A DNA stretch of 64,000 bases from Paragonimus westermani. Taxonomy: Eukaryota; Platyhelminthes; Trematoda; Plagiorchiida; Troglotrematidae. Below are positions 11,227 to 22,152 of the stretch, in pieces. The notes below the pieces were generated by a model that was given only the letters and a program-made list of their open reading frames with translations, was not told the DNA's origin and did not search any database. Location of the stretch: assembly GCA_008508345.1 (NCBI GenBank), contig QNGE01002401.1:52008-116007 (forward strand). Direction: 5' to 3'. Numbering within the stretch: position 1 is the stretch's first letter; each line of letters opens with the position of its first letter. Both the position numbers and the translations under genes were made by a program.

Positions 11227-11975
11227 AAAACGAGCCGTTCCCGATTGCCAATCTGACCGCACTTGCCTACGGCGACAGTCCTGTCGATGTGAAGCAAATA
11301 TCGAACAAGAAGCTTGTGATCAGGAGATCACTGCGTCGCAGCCACAGCAGCAGCATCGGAAACAACAGTCGACAGCCCTCCGCGGAGATATCGGAGACAG
11401 GCCAACAACCGACTCATGTAAGACACTCGCTGGGACGCACATCGTTAGAAACACTGACGTACACTCCTGTGCGTCTGTACACGCCCCCATCACCAAACAC
11501 GCTGACTCTCGAGTCCACTATGCCCGCGGATACGGAAATGAGAATGCCACTTTACCAGACAGCGCCACCTCTGCAACTCGAACAGTCCTCACTGTTCCGC
11601 GTGCGTCAACTGTCACAAAATCTGCGTGCTCAGCGTCAGCAACTTCACGAATTGCAGTCCGCCGACAAACTGATTCTGCCTTGCTGTCGTGCAAGCCGCA
11701 GTCAGCAGCGACATCCGCAGCTACAACGCCGCGATGCGTTACTTTATCATCGTCTGGAAAACGGGCTCCGCTTAAACCGTTCCAACAATCCAGCGTGTCA
11801 ACTCCGGTAAGACTTCTCCAAAAGGAGAATACTGCAGGCAGCCGAAAGGACATTAGGAGCAAACAACCACCACACACTCCGTCCTCCGATAAGACGTCAC
11901 ACACCACGCATAGACGAAAGGTCCATGTCGACATTGATTCTGGGCGGGCATCGGATGAAATGCGAGAAGGGTCAG
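11227..11975 (+). CDS. CCP110: CP110-like gene, large low-complexity basic exon
   Basis: Bounded by TTTCGTACAG ending at 11226 and the donor GGGTCAG|GTAGGG. Entry phase 2 and exit phase 1 keep 249 codons open. The product is rich in Ser, Thr, Gln, Arg and Ala: a Gln cluster (SQPQQQHRKQQS), many Ser/Thr-Pro sites, and a basic segment KRAPLKPFQQ followed by STPVRLLQKEN. The latter recalls the Pro/Arg-rich tail of CP110, where I remember an 'APVHRLL' element. There is no catalytic domain. It is probably a disordered, phosphorylation-rich tail. Two other frames are also open over most of this GC-richer stretch (one of 173 codons on +, one of 138 codons on -). The frame was chosen because both of its junctions agree in phase with the neighbouring exons. 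Confidence 0.6.
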
Positions 11976-12252
11976 GTAGGGTAAACTTATGGGCCTCGGT
12001 ATTTTCATGCGTTGCAATTTATCTGGTTATGTGCATTCGTTTAAGCTGAATTATTCGTGCAATGATGTGCATAACGCCAAATGATTTGGCAAGTTGCGTA
12101 GTCATTGCTCACTTTAGAGTGCTTTGATTACCACTTCCCTACGAAATCATTTGCTAATTTACGTCTTCGTTTCATCTGATGACAAACCTGAATTGGTTGG
12201 TCTACTTCGCTGTTTGCTTTGCTTTCTTCATTCACCATCCCGCCACTCACAG

Positions 12253-12830
12253 AGGTACCGTCCGATTTCAACTTTAATCTACCGTACTCCGTCTCCGGTC
12301 CCCTACTGGAGGCGAGTGGTTTTCCGTTGGCACACTCTGGGTTCGAAAGAACACATAGCGTGCGTCGATCAAATCGGCAATCCCACTGTGCAAGACACCT
12401 CAGTCGCGGCAAACGACCGGTTTCTCGTCCTGTAAGTAATCTTCCCACAAGTCCTAATGCACTTCATTCAGCAGGGGATTGGTATCCCGTACGTCGTCGT
12501 ATAATAGCCGCCAAGTATCCTGACTCCTTCCAGACCGATCCGCCGCAACCCATACAACCCATTTTTGAAAGCGAGCAACGCGCCTTGACACCGAATAATC
12601 GTTCATCCTCCGATTTATCTTCTGCCACCACCATTAGCACTAAGCAAGGTGAAGTGGCACACGAAAGCGCTCCAGTACGTCGTCTGAATCGTTGGAGCGA
12701 TGAATCTCACCAACCTCCACCCCGTGAACGAATCGTGGGCTTGCCGGGTCATCCCACCAATAGTCCATCCTATCTTCGTGCAACCTGGTCAATAGAATCG
12801 GGTGATGCTGTGACACTCCATCCTCCGTAG
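12253..12830 (+). CDS. CCP110: CP110-like gene, terminal exon
   Basis: The acceptor CCGCCACTCACAG ends at 12252. Phase 1 entry completes a Glu codon (G|AG) and stays open for 191 codons to TAG at 12828-12830. The sequence is disordered, rich in Pro, Ser and Arg, with VPSDFNFNLPYSVSGPLLE near the start and several Arg-rich patches (RTHSVRRSNR, PVRRLNRW). No known domain is seen. Inside the exon, TCGTCCTGTAAGTAATC (from 12421) contains a perfect donor-like GTAAGT at 12432, and CTTCATTCAG lies 40 bp further on. Using this mini-intron would shift the frame into an early stop, so retention is the simplest reading. The last codons give WSIESGDAVTLHPP. Confidence 0.58.
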
Positions 12831-13552
12831 TGAAAATGTGGGAAACGGGAAGTCACCTTGTATATAGACCCATTTTCTGCCGTGCTGCTGTTTCATATCG
12901 TCTTGGGTACATTGGATTGTTTTATGACACGTACCTTGCTTTTTCTTTGCGGACTACACCAACTTGTTAGGGTTTGAATTGCTCACGAAGAATGTAGGCG
13001 CAGTTGTTTATTTTTTTGTGCTGTATACTTTCGCTTTACCTGTCTGCTCCTGCCATCAGGTTGTGCATTTTTTCCGGTGATCATACAACGGCATGACGTT
13101 GCATTTATTGGCTCATACCTTTTCCCGCCTCCCCGATGGCCTGTTACGCAATGTATCTTATGTACACCCATGGGAAGCCAAATACAACTAGCTATCATCC
13201 ACCTGAATGAAGCTTTTGCCATACCGATGGAAGTGGTGAGATATCTGTGAAACATTGTAGCCACTGTGTATTGAAGAGATAGGATGAATCAGAAAAGCTA
13301 TACGAGTGCAAGCACGCCATCAGCTATCGAACAATGTTTCAAACCGTTAAGTTCACGTCTCAATTAACCGTGACAACGTTATTTTGCTAACCCTTAGTGG
13401 TCTTGACTAACTTTTCATGTGCGGAATTGAATGGTAACAGGAGTAACAATATGTCGAAGGTATGAGTTTGTAGCTCAACTAGAGGCAAAGCAAATCCATG
13501 GAATACAGTAGATCTCGTGGACTCAATAAATATAGCATGCGGCTGAACGGTC
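12831..13552. other. 3' flank of the CP110-like gene
   Basis: Probably 3' UTR and flank of the gene that stops at 12830. Open frames on the minus strand (12983-13264, 13387-13629) have no recognisable domain and overlap the Penelope remnant on the other strand. Nothing else recognised. Confidence 0.4.
13525..13530 (+). promoter_or_regulatory. Possible polyadenylation signal AATAAA
   Basis: The first clear AATAAA on the + strand after the stop codon at 12830. It implies a 3' UTR of about 700 nt. It lies just upstream of a Penelope-like remnant, so it may instead be fortuitous. Confidence 0.22.
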
Positions 13553-14359
13553 TTTAACGCCAATAAGGAATCGTTTAGTAAGGTCGGTATCAGCCCATCA
13601 TTTCTTAATCGTAAAACTATTTTTTCCACTGTACTGTGTAATCAGATGTTTTGTGAATCAGCGGATATGAGTGGATATAAGAGAAGCCTTGTTCGAAAGC
13701 TTTTTCACAGAGCACGGAGGCTATGCACAGATGATAATCTACCACAAGAATTAAGCACACTTAGAGATACGTTGTTGGCTAACGGGTACCCTTTGCAATT
13801 TATCAAGAAATATAGCAGTGTCATTACCCCCAGGATACAATAAACAACGGTACCAAAGAAGACGGTATACTTAGAACTCCCGTTTTTAGGGGACGGCTGG
13901 TCAACAATGAAAAAAAGACGTCTAACAGCTGCTATATCCAGATCTTATAACGCTGTAAAACTATGTATAATACAACGAACCAAGGCCTTACCAGTCTCTT
14001 CGGCTACGAACAAACAGCCTACTTCTCTCACATCCCACTGTCTATACAAATATTCATGTAGTTGCAGTATGAGCTACATAGGGAGGACAAACCGTCAGCA
14101 TGTACCCAAGTGGCTGGAAACACAACTAGAAACACCAGGCGCTTGCATCGAGGCCGACGGACGGCACCCGACATCATCAATAGCGAGACACCTAATCCAA
14201 ACAGGACACAGAGTCAAAGTTTGTGACGCATTCTCTGTGATTTTTCGAAGTCACCGGAAACGTATCCTCCAGTTTGCTGAGGCTTTGGCTATCAGACGTT
14301 ATAATCCCTCCCCGTGTGTTCAGAAACAGTTTGTGTTAACGCTGCGGCTACCTTGGTAG
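13553..14359 (+). pseudogene. Penelope-like element: RT thumb and GIY-YIG endonuclease
   Basis: One frame runs through this segment, broken by a single TAA at 13841-13843. Before the stop: FLNRKTIFSTVL, GYKRSLVRKLFHRARRLC and LANGYPLQFIKKY, the C-terminal RT pattern of Penelope-like elements ('xYRKxTFT...YK..LV..L..RA...C......NGYP..FI'). After it: VYLELPFLGD (the linker motif 'LPFKGD'), RRLTAAISRSYNA, then CLYKYSCSCSMSYIGRTNRQ, which is the Cys-containing GIY-YIG nuclease core, and SSIARHLIQTGH. Penelope elements use this nuclease for target-primed insertion. The main RT palm domain is missing, so this is a 5'-truncated copy. It lies between CP110 and the 3' end of SNAP29. Confidence 0.82.
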
Positions 14360-17300
14360 TCAGCATTCCCATTCGTTTAATCTTCATTTCCGTGTCTGTC
14401 TGTCTAATCCCTGAAGCCATTATTTCCGCCCTACGGTACCTTATCTTAATGTTTGAAATTAGTTACATGTCCATATGTGATCAGAATGTACGAAATGTTA
14501 CTCCGGAGAACATCACATGATTTACGTCTTCTCATTGCTTTATTCAAGATATTAAAGGTGACGCGCCCCTTCGATGATATTTCCTTGGGGGATATTTCCA
14601 ACAGACGAGAGGATGTCACCCAGGTAGACTCAAGGTCTCAAGTGAATTCACCACGTCTTAGAAGATAGATGTTAGACTGATGGACTTCTGAGTAGGGACT
14701 CTCCAGATGCGAAGCGTGTTATTCGGATCACCTTCGGTCTTTAGACACACTGATTTTTTACTCTGCAAAGAATTGGGTCGGGTAGTTTATCATCTGAAAG
14801 TAACGCTGCATCGATTTTTGTTAGATTTTAGATCGATTAGTGATCACACAAGAATTGTACATTTAGGTTCCCTATTTGGTGTATCGCAATCGGTTTTATT
14901 TAGCACAGCATACGCATCTGGAATGTAATCGAGGCAGTAGTGAATCTCAGACTGGATATTTACTTCCTCATTGTCATCATTTGTTAACCAAAAACATTCA
15001 TATTACCCGTCATTCGTCTGGATTTTTGGAAGAATTATTGTAAATGTCTGCGCACCTGTTTCGAGGTAGCCCCGTAAAGGTTTTGTTAGCCGATTTTAAT
15101 GACTATTTAGCGGACAGTATGTGAGGAGTTTTGACCTGTACTCATGACAATGTTGCAACCTGTCTGTATGTAAGTCATCCTTACTTTTTAATTGCTATGG
15201 TGTGCAAAATGTTCTCAGACGAGGGTGGGGGCTATTTAGGCTGACACAATCAGCATCAAATTGCCTATAATTTGCAACCAAACAACCTAATTGCAAGTGA
15301 GTAGAAAGACAGCAGCTTCCTTGTCGCACCACTCTACTGGTTTTCCCCACTGCTTACGCAATTGACTCAAAAAGCAGTAAACCTGACGTCACTGACTCTT
15401 AAGTGTTTGCAACCAGAAGCCAGTTGGTCTCCACGTCAGTAGACGAACTGCACCTATATTTCCGAGTTCTGGTGGCTACATTATGGTCGAACGCCAATCG
15501 GGCAATTGAGAATTATACTCCGTCTTTTGGTGGGTTTTCTGCGATCTCGTCAAGCCTATTTCGGCGAGCAGCGGTCTTCAAACCTCCCTTGCATAATCTG
15601 TATTTCGGCATTTTTCTATTGCTTAGATTAAGCCTCGTAGTTTGTGAAAGTGGTTTTCCTCAGATGCGCCGAAGCGAAGTTGAGCGAGGATTTCCGACAA
15701 GTTTACGTTTTACTAAAGACGTTCATCGAATCATACTTGAATTCTTCTTTTCATTTGTGATAATTTGACTGAATGGTGGCATTTTACTACATCATTCAAT
15801 TTTTAATGGCCGGTTATTTTTCCTATGGGACGAGATGACGGAGGCACAGAATCGTTGCAGTTTCTGTCTGAACTTGTTAATGAGTACATACTAAATCTTA
15901 AGCCGAAATTTACCTACAGCATTCATGTTGTCCGAATGCTTATTACGTCTTGTCGTGAATGCTCGATATCTTTCGTGATCGCCTAGCAATCGTAGAGATA
16001 GTAACGTATCAGTGGGCAGAATGTTCGGTTACAGGCGATCCGGAAGCCCTTGTGCCGAGTTGTCACGAATTCCAAGGGATTATAGGGCTATCTGATTGAT
16101 ACACAAGCCATTGGTTACAGAAAGGTTTCAAAGACGAAGTCGAACTCGAGAGCCTCCTATAAATTGATCTTCGGAAACAGCCGGGAATGGTCAGTTACTG
16201 TGGCAAAAGGTGGGACTGGCTGATATTTTTTATTATAGAGGATTAACGAATTGTAGTCTAATCTTAAACCTGACAAGTGAGGTGGCATGTATGTGAACAG
16301 GCATATCTTCTGAAGGACATTAGTCGATAAATTGTCTGATGAAAGTTTTATAGGGTGTGAATCTGTTACCACAATCGTCTTCTGAGCTTGCATTTCCTCA
16401 GTTGTGCTTATTATTTCCATTGGACCAAATTATCGAGTGCTCACAATTTCCGAAACAGAACGGAGTATATGCCTATCACGAGAACTATACGAGGTCTGGT
16501 TTGTCAGTTTATAAGCCAAGTTCAGTCAGGCAGTGCCAAACTACTTGTAAACCAAAAATCAGCCAACGGACCACTGTATATTGGAAAGATTTTAGGCGAA
16601 CAACGAAGAGAGTAGAGAATAACAGGCTGACCAGTGAAATTATTCAGAGTCGTATCACAACCCCGAAGGAACACACGAGCCTTGAATAAGTATCCAAACT
16701 TAAAGCGAAATGCACGTGCACGGAGCTACCGGGAAAACGTGGAACTCAAGCAATTCCTGTTGTTCTGGTAGGATGGAAGGGCTGATACTGCATTCGATTG
16801 TACACTGTTTGGCCGTTACATATCACGGCGTGGCTCGGCCGTTTAGCGTTGATTTTGTCATTTATGGTTTCACGACAGATGATTTTTTCCCATAAAAACG
16901 GTATTGATAATGTAAAACGTAATTCGATTCGCTTATTACAGCAGTTGAACTGCCAAATATTACGCAGGTATACTGATATTTCATTTGAATAAGGTTTTTT
17001 ACTATGCACCTCTTTTTCCGATTTCGATTTGTTTGAAACATTCAGTCTCACCTAATCTGACCAACTGACTTAGTGGCCCGAATTGGATGTCGTCCTGAAC
17101 CCGATAGTCAGAGTGGGGTTTTACCCCTTCCAGATCATGTTGAACGGGCCAAGGAGGTGTAGCCAAGTTTGGAGAAGTTGCGCTCTATGAGTCGTATGCC
17201 TTGTGAATTTCCAGTAAACAAGGTCCGGCTTCCTGATTGTATAGTGAAACCATCTTTATAATTAAAACATTGGTGTCTTCCCTGTATGGAAGAAGACGGC

Positions 17301-18049
17301 TAGGAGAATTGCTCTGGTTCAACGAGCACTCTCAACGCCCATCGGCTGGTCTTGGCAGCCGGCGTATCATATAACACTCTCAAAGAATTTCCAGTAACTC
17401 CCGATGATTGCATACAGCAGGATTCGGGATTACACATCTGTTTCCCTCACTGTCCCCTTGGATTAGGTTAGTCCCACATTGTCATACGAGTCAGACTTTC
17501 GGGTCAACGGTCCTGAGTAAGGTCCCCCAGCAAATCCTCAGCATGTCCCGTTATGACGTAATCCAGGCTGCGTCAGAGCTCCGAGAGAAGTCGTTCTTGC
17601 TGTCCGCTGATGGTACCTACATTTTCCTCTTCTGTTTCCGATTCTTTTCTTAAAAACAAAACGTCTTCCAACCTTACGAATGGGGTCAGTACGCTTTTCT
17701 GGTGAGCGCTCGTGCGCCTGTATCTGCACGTGTGATGTGTCTGAAACTTGAGACTGTGATTGTAGTTTTGTTCTTCTGAATTCGCCTTCGGATAGTACTA
17801 CGGGTCAATGACTCTCCCATGATGGCTAAAATCAATGAAGCCGAATGTCACAGTCAAACTGGAGTGGGGATCGCGCTGGGTTTCAGAACACAACACAGCT
17901 TGACCGATACGATCCTAGTTACCGGTCTGTGCCATCCTGTGGCAGCTATCGAATTTCCACCAAACACCTTGCAACGTGACACTAAGACGCCCTCTGTAAT
18001 ACAGCTTACTTGCGGCTGTCATCCTCCATCCGCCTGCTTCAGTCATTAC
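14360..18049. other. Intergenic sequence, nothing recognised
   Basis: About 3.7 kb after the Penelope remnant. Frames up to 121 codons (15403-15768, 16357-16689) have no motif or splice logic that I can support. No RNA gene was recognised. Confidence 0.4.
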
Positions 18050-18480
18050 TAAAAGCTATGAGCCCGACCAGAAGGTGACGTAGCTCAGTGGTGATATTCG
18101 ATGAGCAGGAGGAAAAAATAACCAAAAACGGTAATAATGATTAGGTGGAATTGTTATGAATACAAGCACACCACTGACTTCTGCGCAATGTCTTCTTTGG
18201 ATAACGTCAGTTGCCACCGGTTTGAACGTTCACAAACCATCCTGATCGGGTAGATGGCACCTACCCACGTTACTCATCGGAATAACCGTGGTCTTCCTAT
18301 TTTGTGGCCACCCCGTTGCTTGACCACTCTGCATGTTGGCCCAACCTTCGGTAGTCTCAGTAAATTGTAATTGGTGAGGAAAACGCTCATCTAGCACGTG
18401 GAGCACGACCCAACCGTTGCAGACTGTACAGTTTGGTAATCGTGCATTCCGAGAGTTGCAAAATGCTCTCAGGGGGACGC
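18050..18480 (-). pseudogene. RTE-like non-LTR retrotransposon 3' end
   Basis: The minus strand, read with frame changes, gives the C-terminal pattern of RTE-like polyproteins: a weak 'WLGHVLRMP..RLP' region (WVVLHVLDERFPHQL), then SGQATGW, KTTVIPMSNVGRCHLPD, and a TDVIQRRHCAEVSG end. The last bases on that strand, TTCTGGTCGGGCTCATAGCT, closely match TTTTGGTCAGGCTCATGGCT just before the microsatellite tail of the copy at 48918-49611. That supports the same family and the same 3' terminus. The tail here is decayed to AGTAATGACTGA. Confidence 0.62.
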
Positions 18481-20093
18481 AAGCCCCCCGGTAAAATGGT
18501 TCAAATTATATTCTCAAACGTGATCTTACATATTTCAGATATGCCTGGAATTATGAAATAATTCTCTAGCCTTATGCAAATCGGCCACACGTTCTTATGT
18601 TACCGTCATTGGAGATACAGCCTTCTAAGTACACAAACACTGCAGACTCGTTTTCTAAGTTGAACTTTATTGTTGCAATCTTGGAGTGTCAACTCCCGCT
18701 GTGAAACTGCATAGTGTAACCAAATTTAATTTAACAGTAAGAAATATTATCAACTGTCATACTAAGTAGTTATCCCGTTGTGAGCACAGTTAGGCCCATG
18801 GGTACGTCTTTGAAAGACAGATTGAGAACTTCAAACCAACAGGCATGCAGACACCGAGGATGAGATGTCCACCAAAAACTCGTAACAGCTACCCCCATAA
18901 TGATGGAGACTATCCATGGACTTGCAGGTTGGTTAGTAGACAGACTTATACAGGTTCCTGAATGGCTGTCCCACACTGTGTCCACAGCTCTTTCGAGTTT
19001 GTAGAAATTTTTGAGCACACTCCAGTAAGTCCACAAAGGATGTATTCGGTCGATAGTGGCTTGTTCACCAGTTTGTTGCTGCAGTTTTGTTCCAGTCACA
19101 TTCTGCTGGTAGATTGCTCGGTTACTACACGAATCACTAACTAAACGGCATCGTATCGAACAGAAAAGTTATTACTGGAGAACGCCCATTCGAGGTGACA
19201 CCAGAGTATTATGTATTGTATGGGTGTACGTTGACTACACAAACAGTAAGCCCTCTCTGAACAGACTACTGTCAGAAACCGCCCGAAAGTGGTTCCTCCT
19301 GGAAAATGGAGGAGCACTTCAGACAATTCATCGTTCGCACACCAGAGGACAGTAGAAACTGTCGTTTATAATTTTGAAAAACGTCCGACGGATAGTTTGC
19401 ACAGTTTATCTCTATTTTTCAATAGCACACAAATGAAATCGTATTCTGTAAGCGGGCTTTCTAAGGATTTATGTTGCTGAGGATGATCAAAGGACGTAGG
19501 CCACTGCGTTACTCCCGATGAAACAAACAGGTTTGTGGAAGTACTATCATCTATCAAATGCTATGCGTTCAAGCCACGTGAAAAATATCAAATGAAGTTT
19601 AATGTACCTTAGGCTTATAAGCTGCAATTGAACTAACTAAATTGAGGTCAGATAAATTCTACTTCGTGTCAACGGAAACAAGACAAATTTGTGCCCTAAC
19701 TAGTACATATTCGGGATCCCCCTGTCTCGAACAGGCTGGCCCTCCGCCATATGCGTTAAACAATGATGAAATACATCGTGTGCACTATTGAGATGCGCAT
19801 TGTTGATGGAGTATGTGAGTGCCCTAAAAAGGAATAAGAAAAAACAACCATTGACTGTGATAGGGAGAAAATCAGTCGGTAGTGACACTGAGGCCATGGG
19901 CTCACTGCTCAGGTGTACGTCCAGAATTTGACAACAGCACAAAGGAATGGTTGTAGAAATAAAAGAAGAAAGACAAATTCTCTGTCAAGCAACACATAAA
20001 TCAACAAAAAGTTCTGAATTATGGCTCCTGCATCAAAAACCTGAAAGACAACACGTGTCACCACCACAAATTTGAGGTTCCCGAACGTGCAAA
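18481..20093. other. 3' flank of SNAP29, nothing recognised
   Basis: Contains the putative 3' UTR of SNAP29 (minus strand, below 20094) but no convincing AATAAA close to the stop on that strand. Small frames at 18770-19099 and 19700-19942 are unsupported. Confidence 0.35.
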
Positions 20094-20315
20094 TTATTTA
20101 GGCTTGACTCCGAGCAATTTGTTCATCTGTTGATTTTGTTTGCTCATTGTATCGTTAATAGAGTCCACACGAGGCGTCATTCGTTCCAGTCGCTCATTTT
20201 GAACACGAAGTTCTTCATTCATTCCTTGAGCAAGTCCTTTCAGTCGCGACATGCCATCAGACATGAGGGATAGATTACGATCGAAATCAGAGGCAGTTCC
20301 AACAGGTTGATTGCT
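20094..20315 (-). CDS. SNAP29: SNAP29-like SNARE, terminal exon with Qc-SNARE helix
   Basis: On the minus strand the acceptor GTATTCAGTTCTTACAG ends at 20316. The exon reads in phase 0 from SNQPVGTASDFDRNLSLMSD to the TAA at 20094-20096. The core is DGMSRLKGLAQGMNEEL, then RVQNERLERMTPRVDSINDT and MNKLLGVKPK. The heptad pattern and the zero-layer Gln in RVQNERL match the C-terminal Qc-SNARE of SNAP25-family proteins, and GMSRLKGLAQGM matches SNAP29 ('GLGRLKDIALGM') better than SNAP25/23. SNAP29 provides two helices to SNARE bundles, notably with syntaxin 17 and VAMP8 in autophagosome-lysosome fusion. The ORF extends upstream of the acceptor to 20501 by chance. About 16 kb separates this exon from the Qb exon. 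The phases (2 out of Qb, 0 into here) require at least one linker exon that was not found. Confidence 0.85.
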   Translation of the reverse strand, partial: SNQPVGTASDFDRNLSLMSDGMSRLKGLAQGMNEELRVQNERLERMTPRVDSINDTMSKQNQQMNKLLGVKPK

Positions 20316-21463
20316 CTGTAAGAACTGAATACGATAAATATGGAAATGATTACCGAGTTGGGTACAAAAGTAATCAAATCGACGTAAGTTCAAAGTGGTA
20401 ACTTTTAACCAAACAGCGATCTCAACAATTACTGGGCTGAATACTAGAAGGCTGTTCTTGTCTAAGCTGGAGCATTCGAGAAGATTTTGAAAAATTAACA
20501 TATGTTAAGATGTGTTAAGATATCCTGAACAAAAAACGATTAAGGATACAGCACGAACTCGTAAGAAGTCGTGTAACCGACTTAAAACCGAAGACTGAAA
20601 ACAGTGCAGTCAGATGAGATGATTCGAACCTCTTGTATTACTTATACGAGTAACATGCTTTCAAGATGAACAGAGCAGCGAATGGGTATAGTGGACAGTC
20701 AACCGAGATACATCCACCGGAAGCTTCGGTGCATGCTTCCCATGACGGTCAAAAACCTGCCACAATATTCGACGAAAAACTGACTGGATCAAAAAACAAC
20801 TACCGGAAGACCGCATTACTGGACCATTGCGTTCTCCTTGGCGTATCCAAGCAGTGGTAACTAAGAAAGGACAAAAAACGAGCTGTGATAGACCGAAATC
20901 AGATCACCAATCCTTACACTCAAATAAATGCTTGCTTGCGATCAGATTAGTGAGAGGGTACAGGAAATACTTCATTATTCTAATGTTAGCTCTATGGATT
21001 GACAGAGCACTATCAACAAATACTAATCAAGGAGGAGGAGAAACTACATACCATTTTCCAAAACCTGTAAACCCCTCCAACATTGTTGGCGATCACAGTT
21101 TTGAGCGACCAGCCGTCTTGTGTGCTTCTAATGAGCAGTAGACAAACTTACTGAAGATGAAGGATTGCATGCAACATTTACGATGCGAACACACAAGCTA
21201 ACAATAGAAACCTGACCGAAAGATATGGTTTAAAATCCAATAGATAAAAAAGGTACCATCGGTGCATGAGGATTAAACCTACTAGTAATGTGAACCCAGA
21301 AGGCGGATGGCACACAAGTTGGTTATTTGGGAAACCAATACACTACTTAAGCGTCTCAACGGGACTAAGAACAAAAACAATCATTTGCACGCCACACTCG
21401 TCTGAGGATGCTCCAGTCGTTTTAGACACCATGTCTCAGTTCCGTCATGTGGCGAAAGCCATT
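20316..21463. other. SNAP29 intron, possibly including gypsy LTR
   Basis: Intron sequence between the terminal SNAP29 exon and gypsy element 1. The side nearest 21464 should contain most of the 3' LTR of that element, whose far end I could not define. No other feature seen. Confidence 0.35.
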
Positions 21464-21590
21464 CTACGTCATTCTGTCTTCCAATGATCCTTCCCATATC
21501 TCTCCCGTATTTATCCCGCGATCACTTCGATCCAAGCTGCTACTGAATAGTGGTGAGAGTAGTATGGTGCGACCGTCTATCCTTACTACA

Positions 21591-21960
21591 CTCCTCCCCC
21601 TCAAAGATTGTTCCACTCGTAACAAATAGCGTTCAGGTTCTCCTTGTTTTCTCGACGATCTGCGTGCCGGCCTCGGTGCTGTTGACACACCTGGTGTGCA
21701 TTCTCTTCTGATCGGAGTGTCGTACCATTTACAAAGTTGGCTTCCGTGCACTCGATGTTCACTTTTCTCATTCTTTATCAGATACACTGGGCCACGACGT
21801 TCAACTACCACATAGTGTCCCCTCCACTTTGCCAGGAACTTTCTAGATCCGGGTCCTGTTGTCCCCGCGTTCAGCCGGTCTCGGCATTTAACCTTAGAAA
21901 CATGTTCAAACACAGCCCTTCGACCCGATAACCTCGCAGTTGATTGCTCCTTAGAAGCTT
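21591..21960 (-). pseudogene. Gypsy 1 integrase C-terminal domain and polypurine tract
   Basis: After a frame change the minus strand reads RRAVFEHVSKVKCRDRLNAG, then FLAKWRGHYVVVERRGPVYL and HGSQLCKWYD, which is the GPY/F-type chromatin/DNA-binding end of gypsy integrases. The polypurine tract TTTGAGGGGGAGGAG at 21605-21591 is followed at 21590 by TGTAGTAAGG, the expected TG start of a 3' LTR. A TATA-like GATAAATA lies 73 bp into it (21508-21517). Confidence 0.7.
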
Positions 21961-22152
21961 CTTGTGTTTTCCAAGTTTCGGTTGGCCGATCTCCGATCTT
22001 CCGCTAATTCACGCGCGCTCATCCGTCGGTCTCCCCATAAACCAATCTCTTGATCGACTGGCACGCGACAATACATTAGCGCGAATGGCGACTTTTTCGG
22101 CCCCTTGCGGCGAACAGCGGTGGGCCAATAGAATCAACGGTAACGTTTCTTC

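Noticed and set aside
11289..11810. 173-codon open frame, rich in Arg/Gln/Ser, within the large CP110-like exon
   Set aside because: It overlaps the 249-codon frame whose splice phases match both neighbouring exons. Its own phase cannot be joined to the terminal exon, although it also has a possible donor (ACTCCG|GTAAGA).
11518..11934. 138-codon minus-strand frame
   Set aside because: Antisense shadow of the same CP110-like exon; Val/Cys-rich product without domain.
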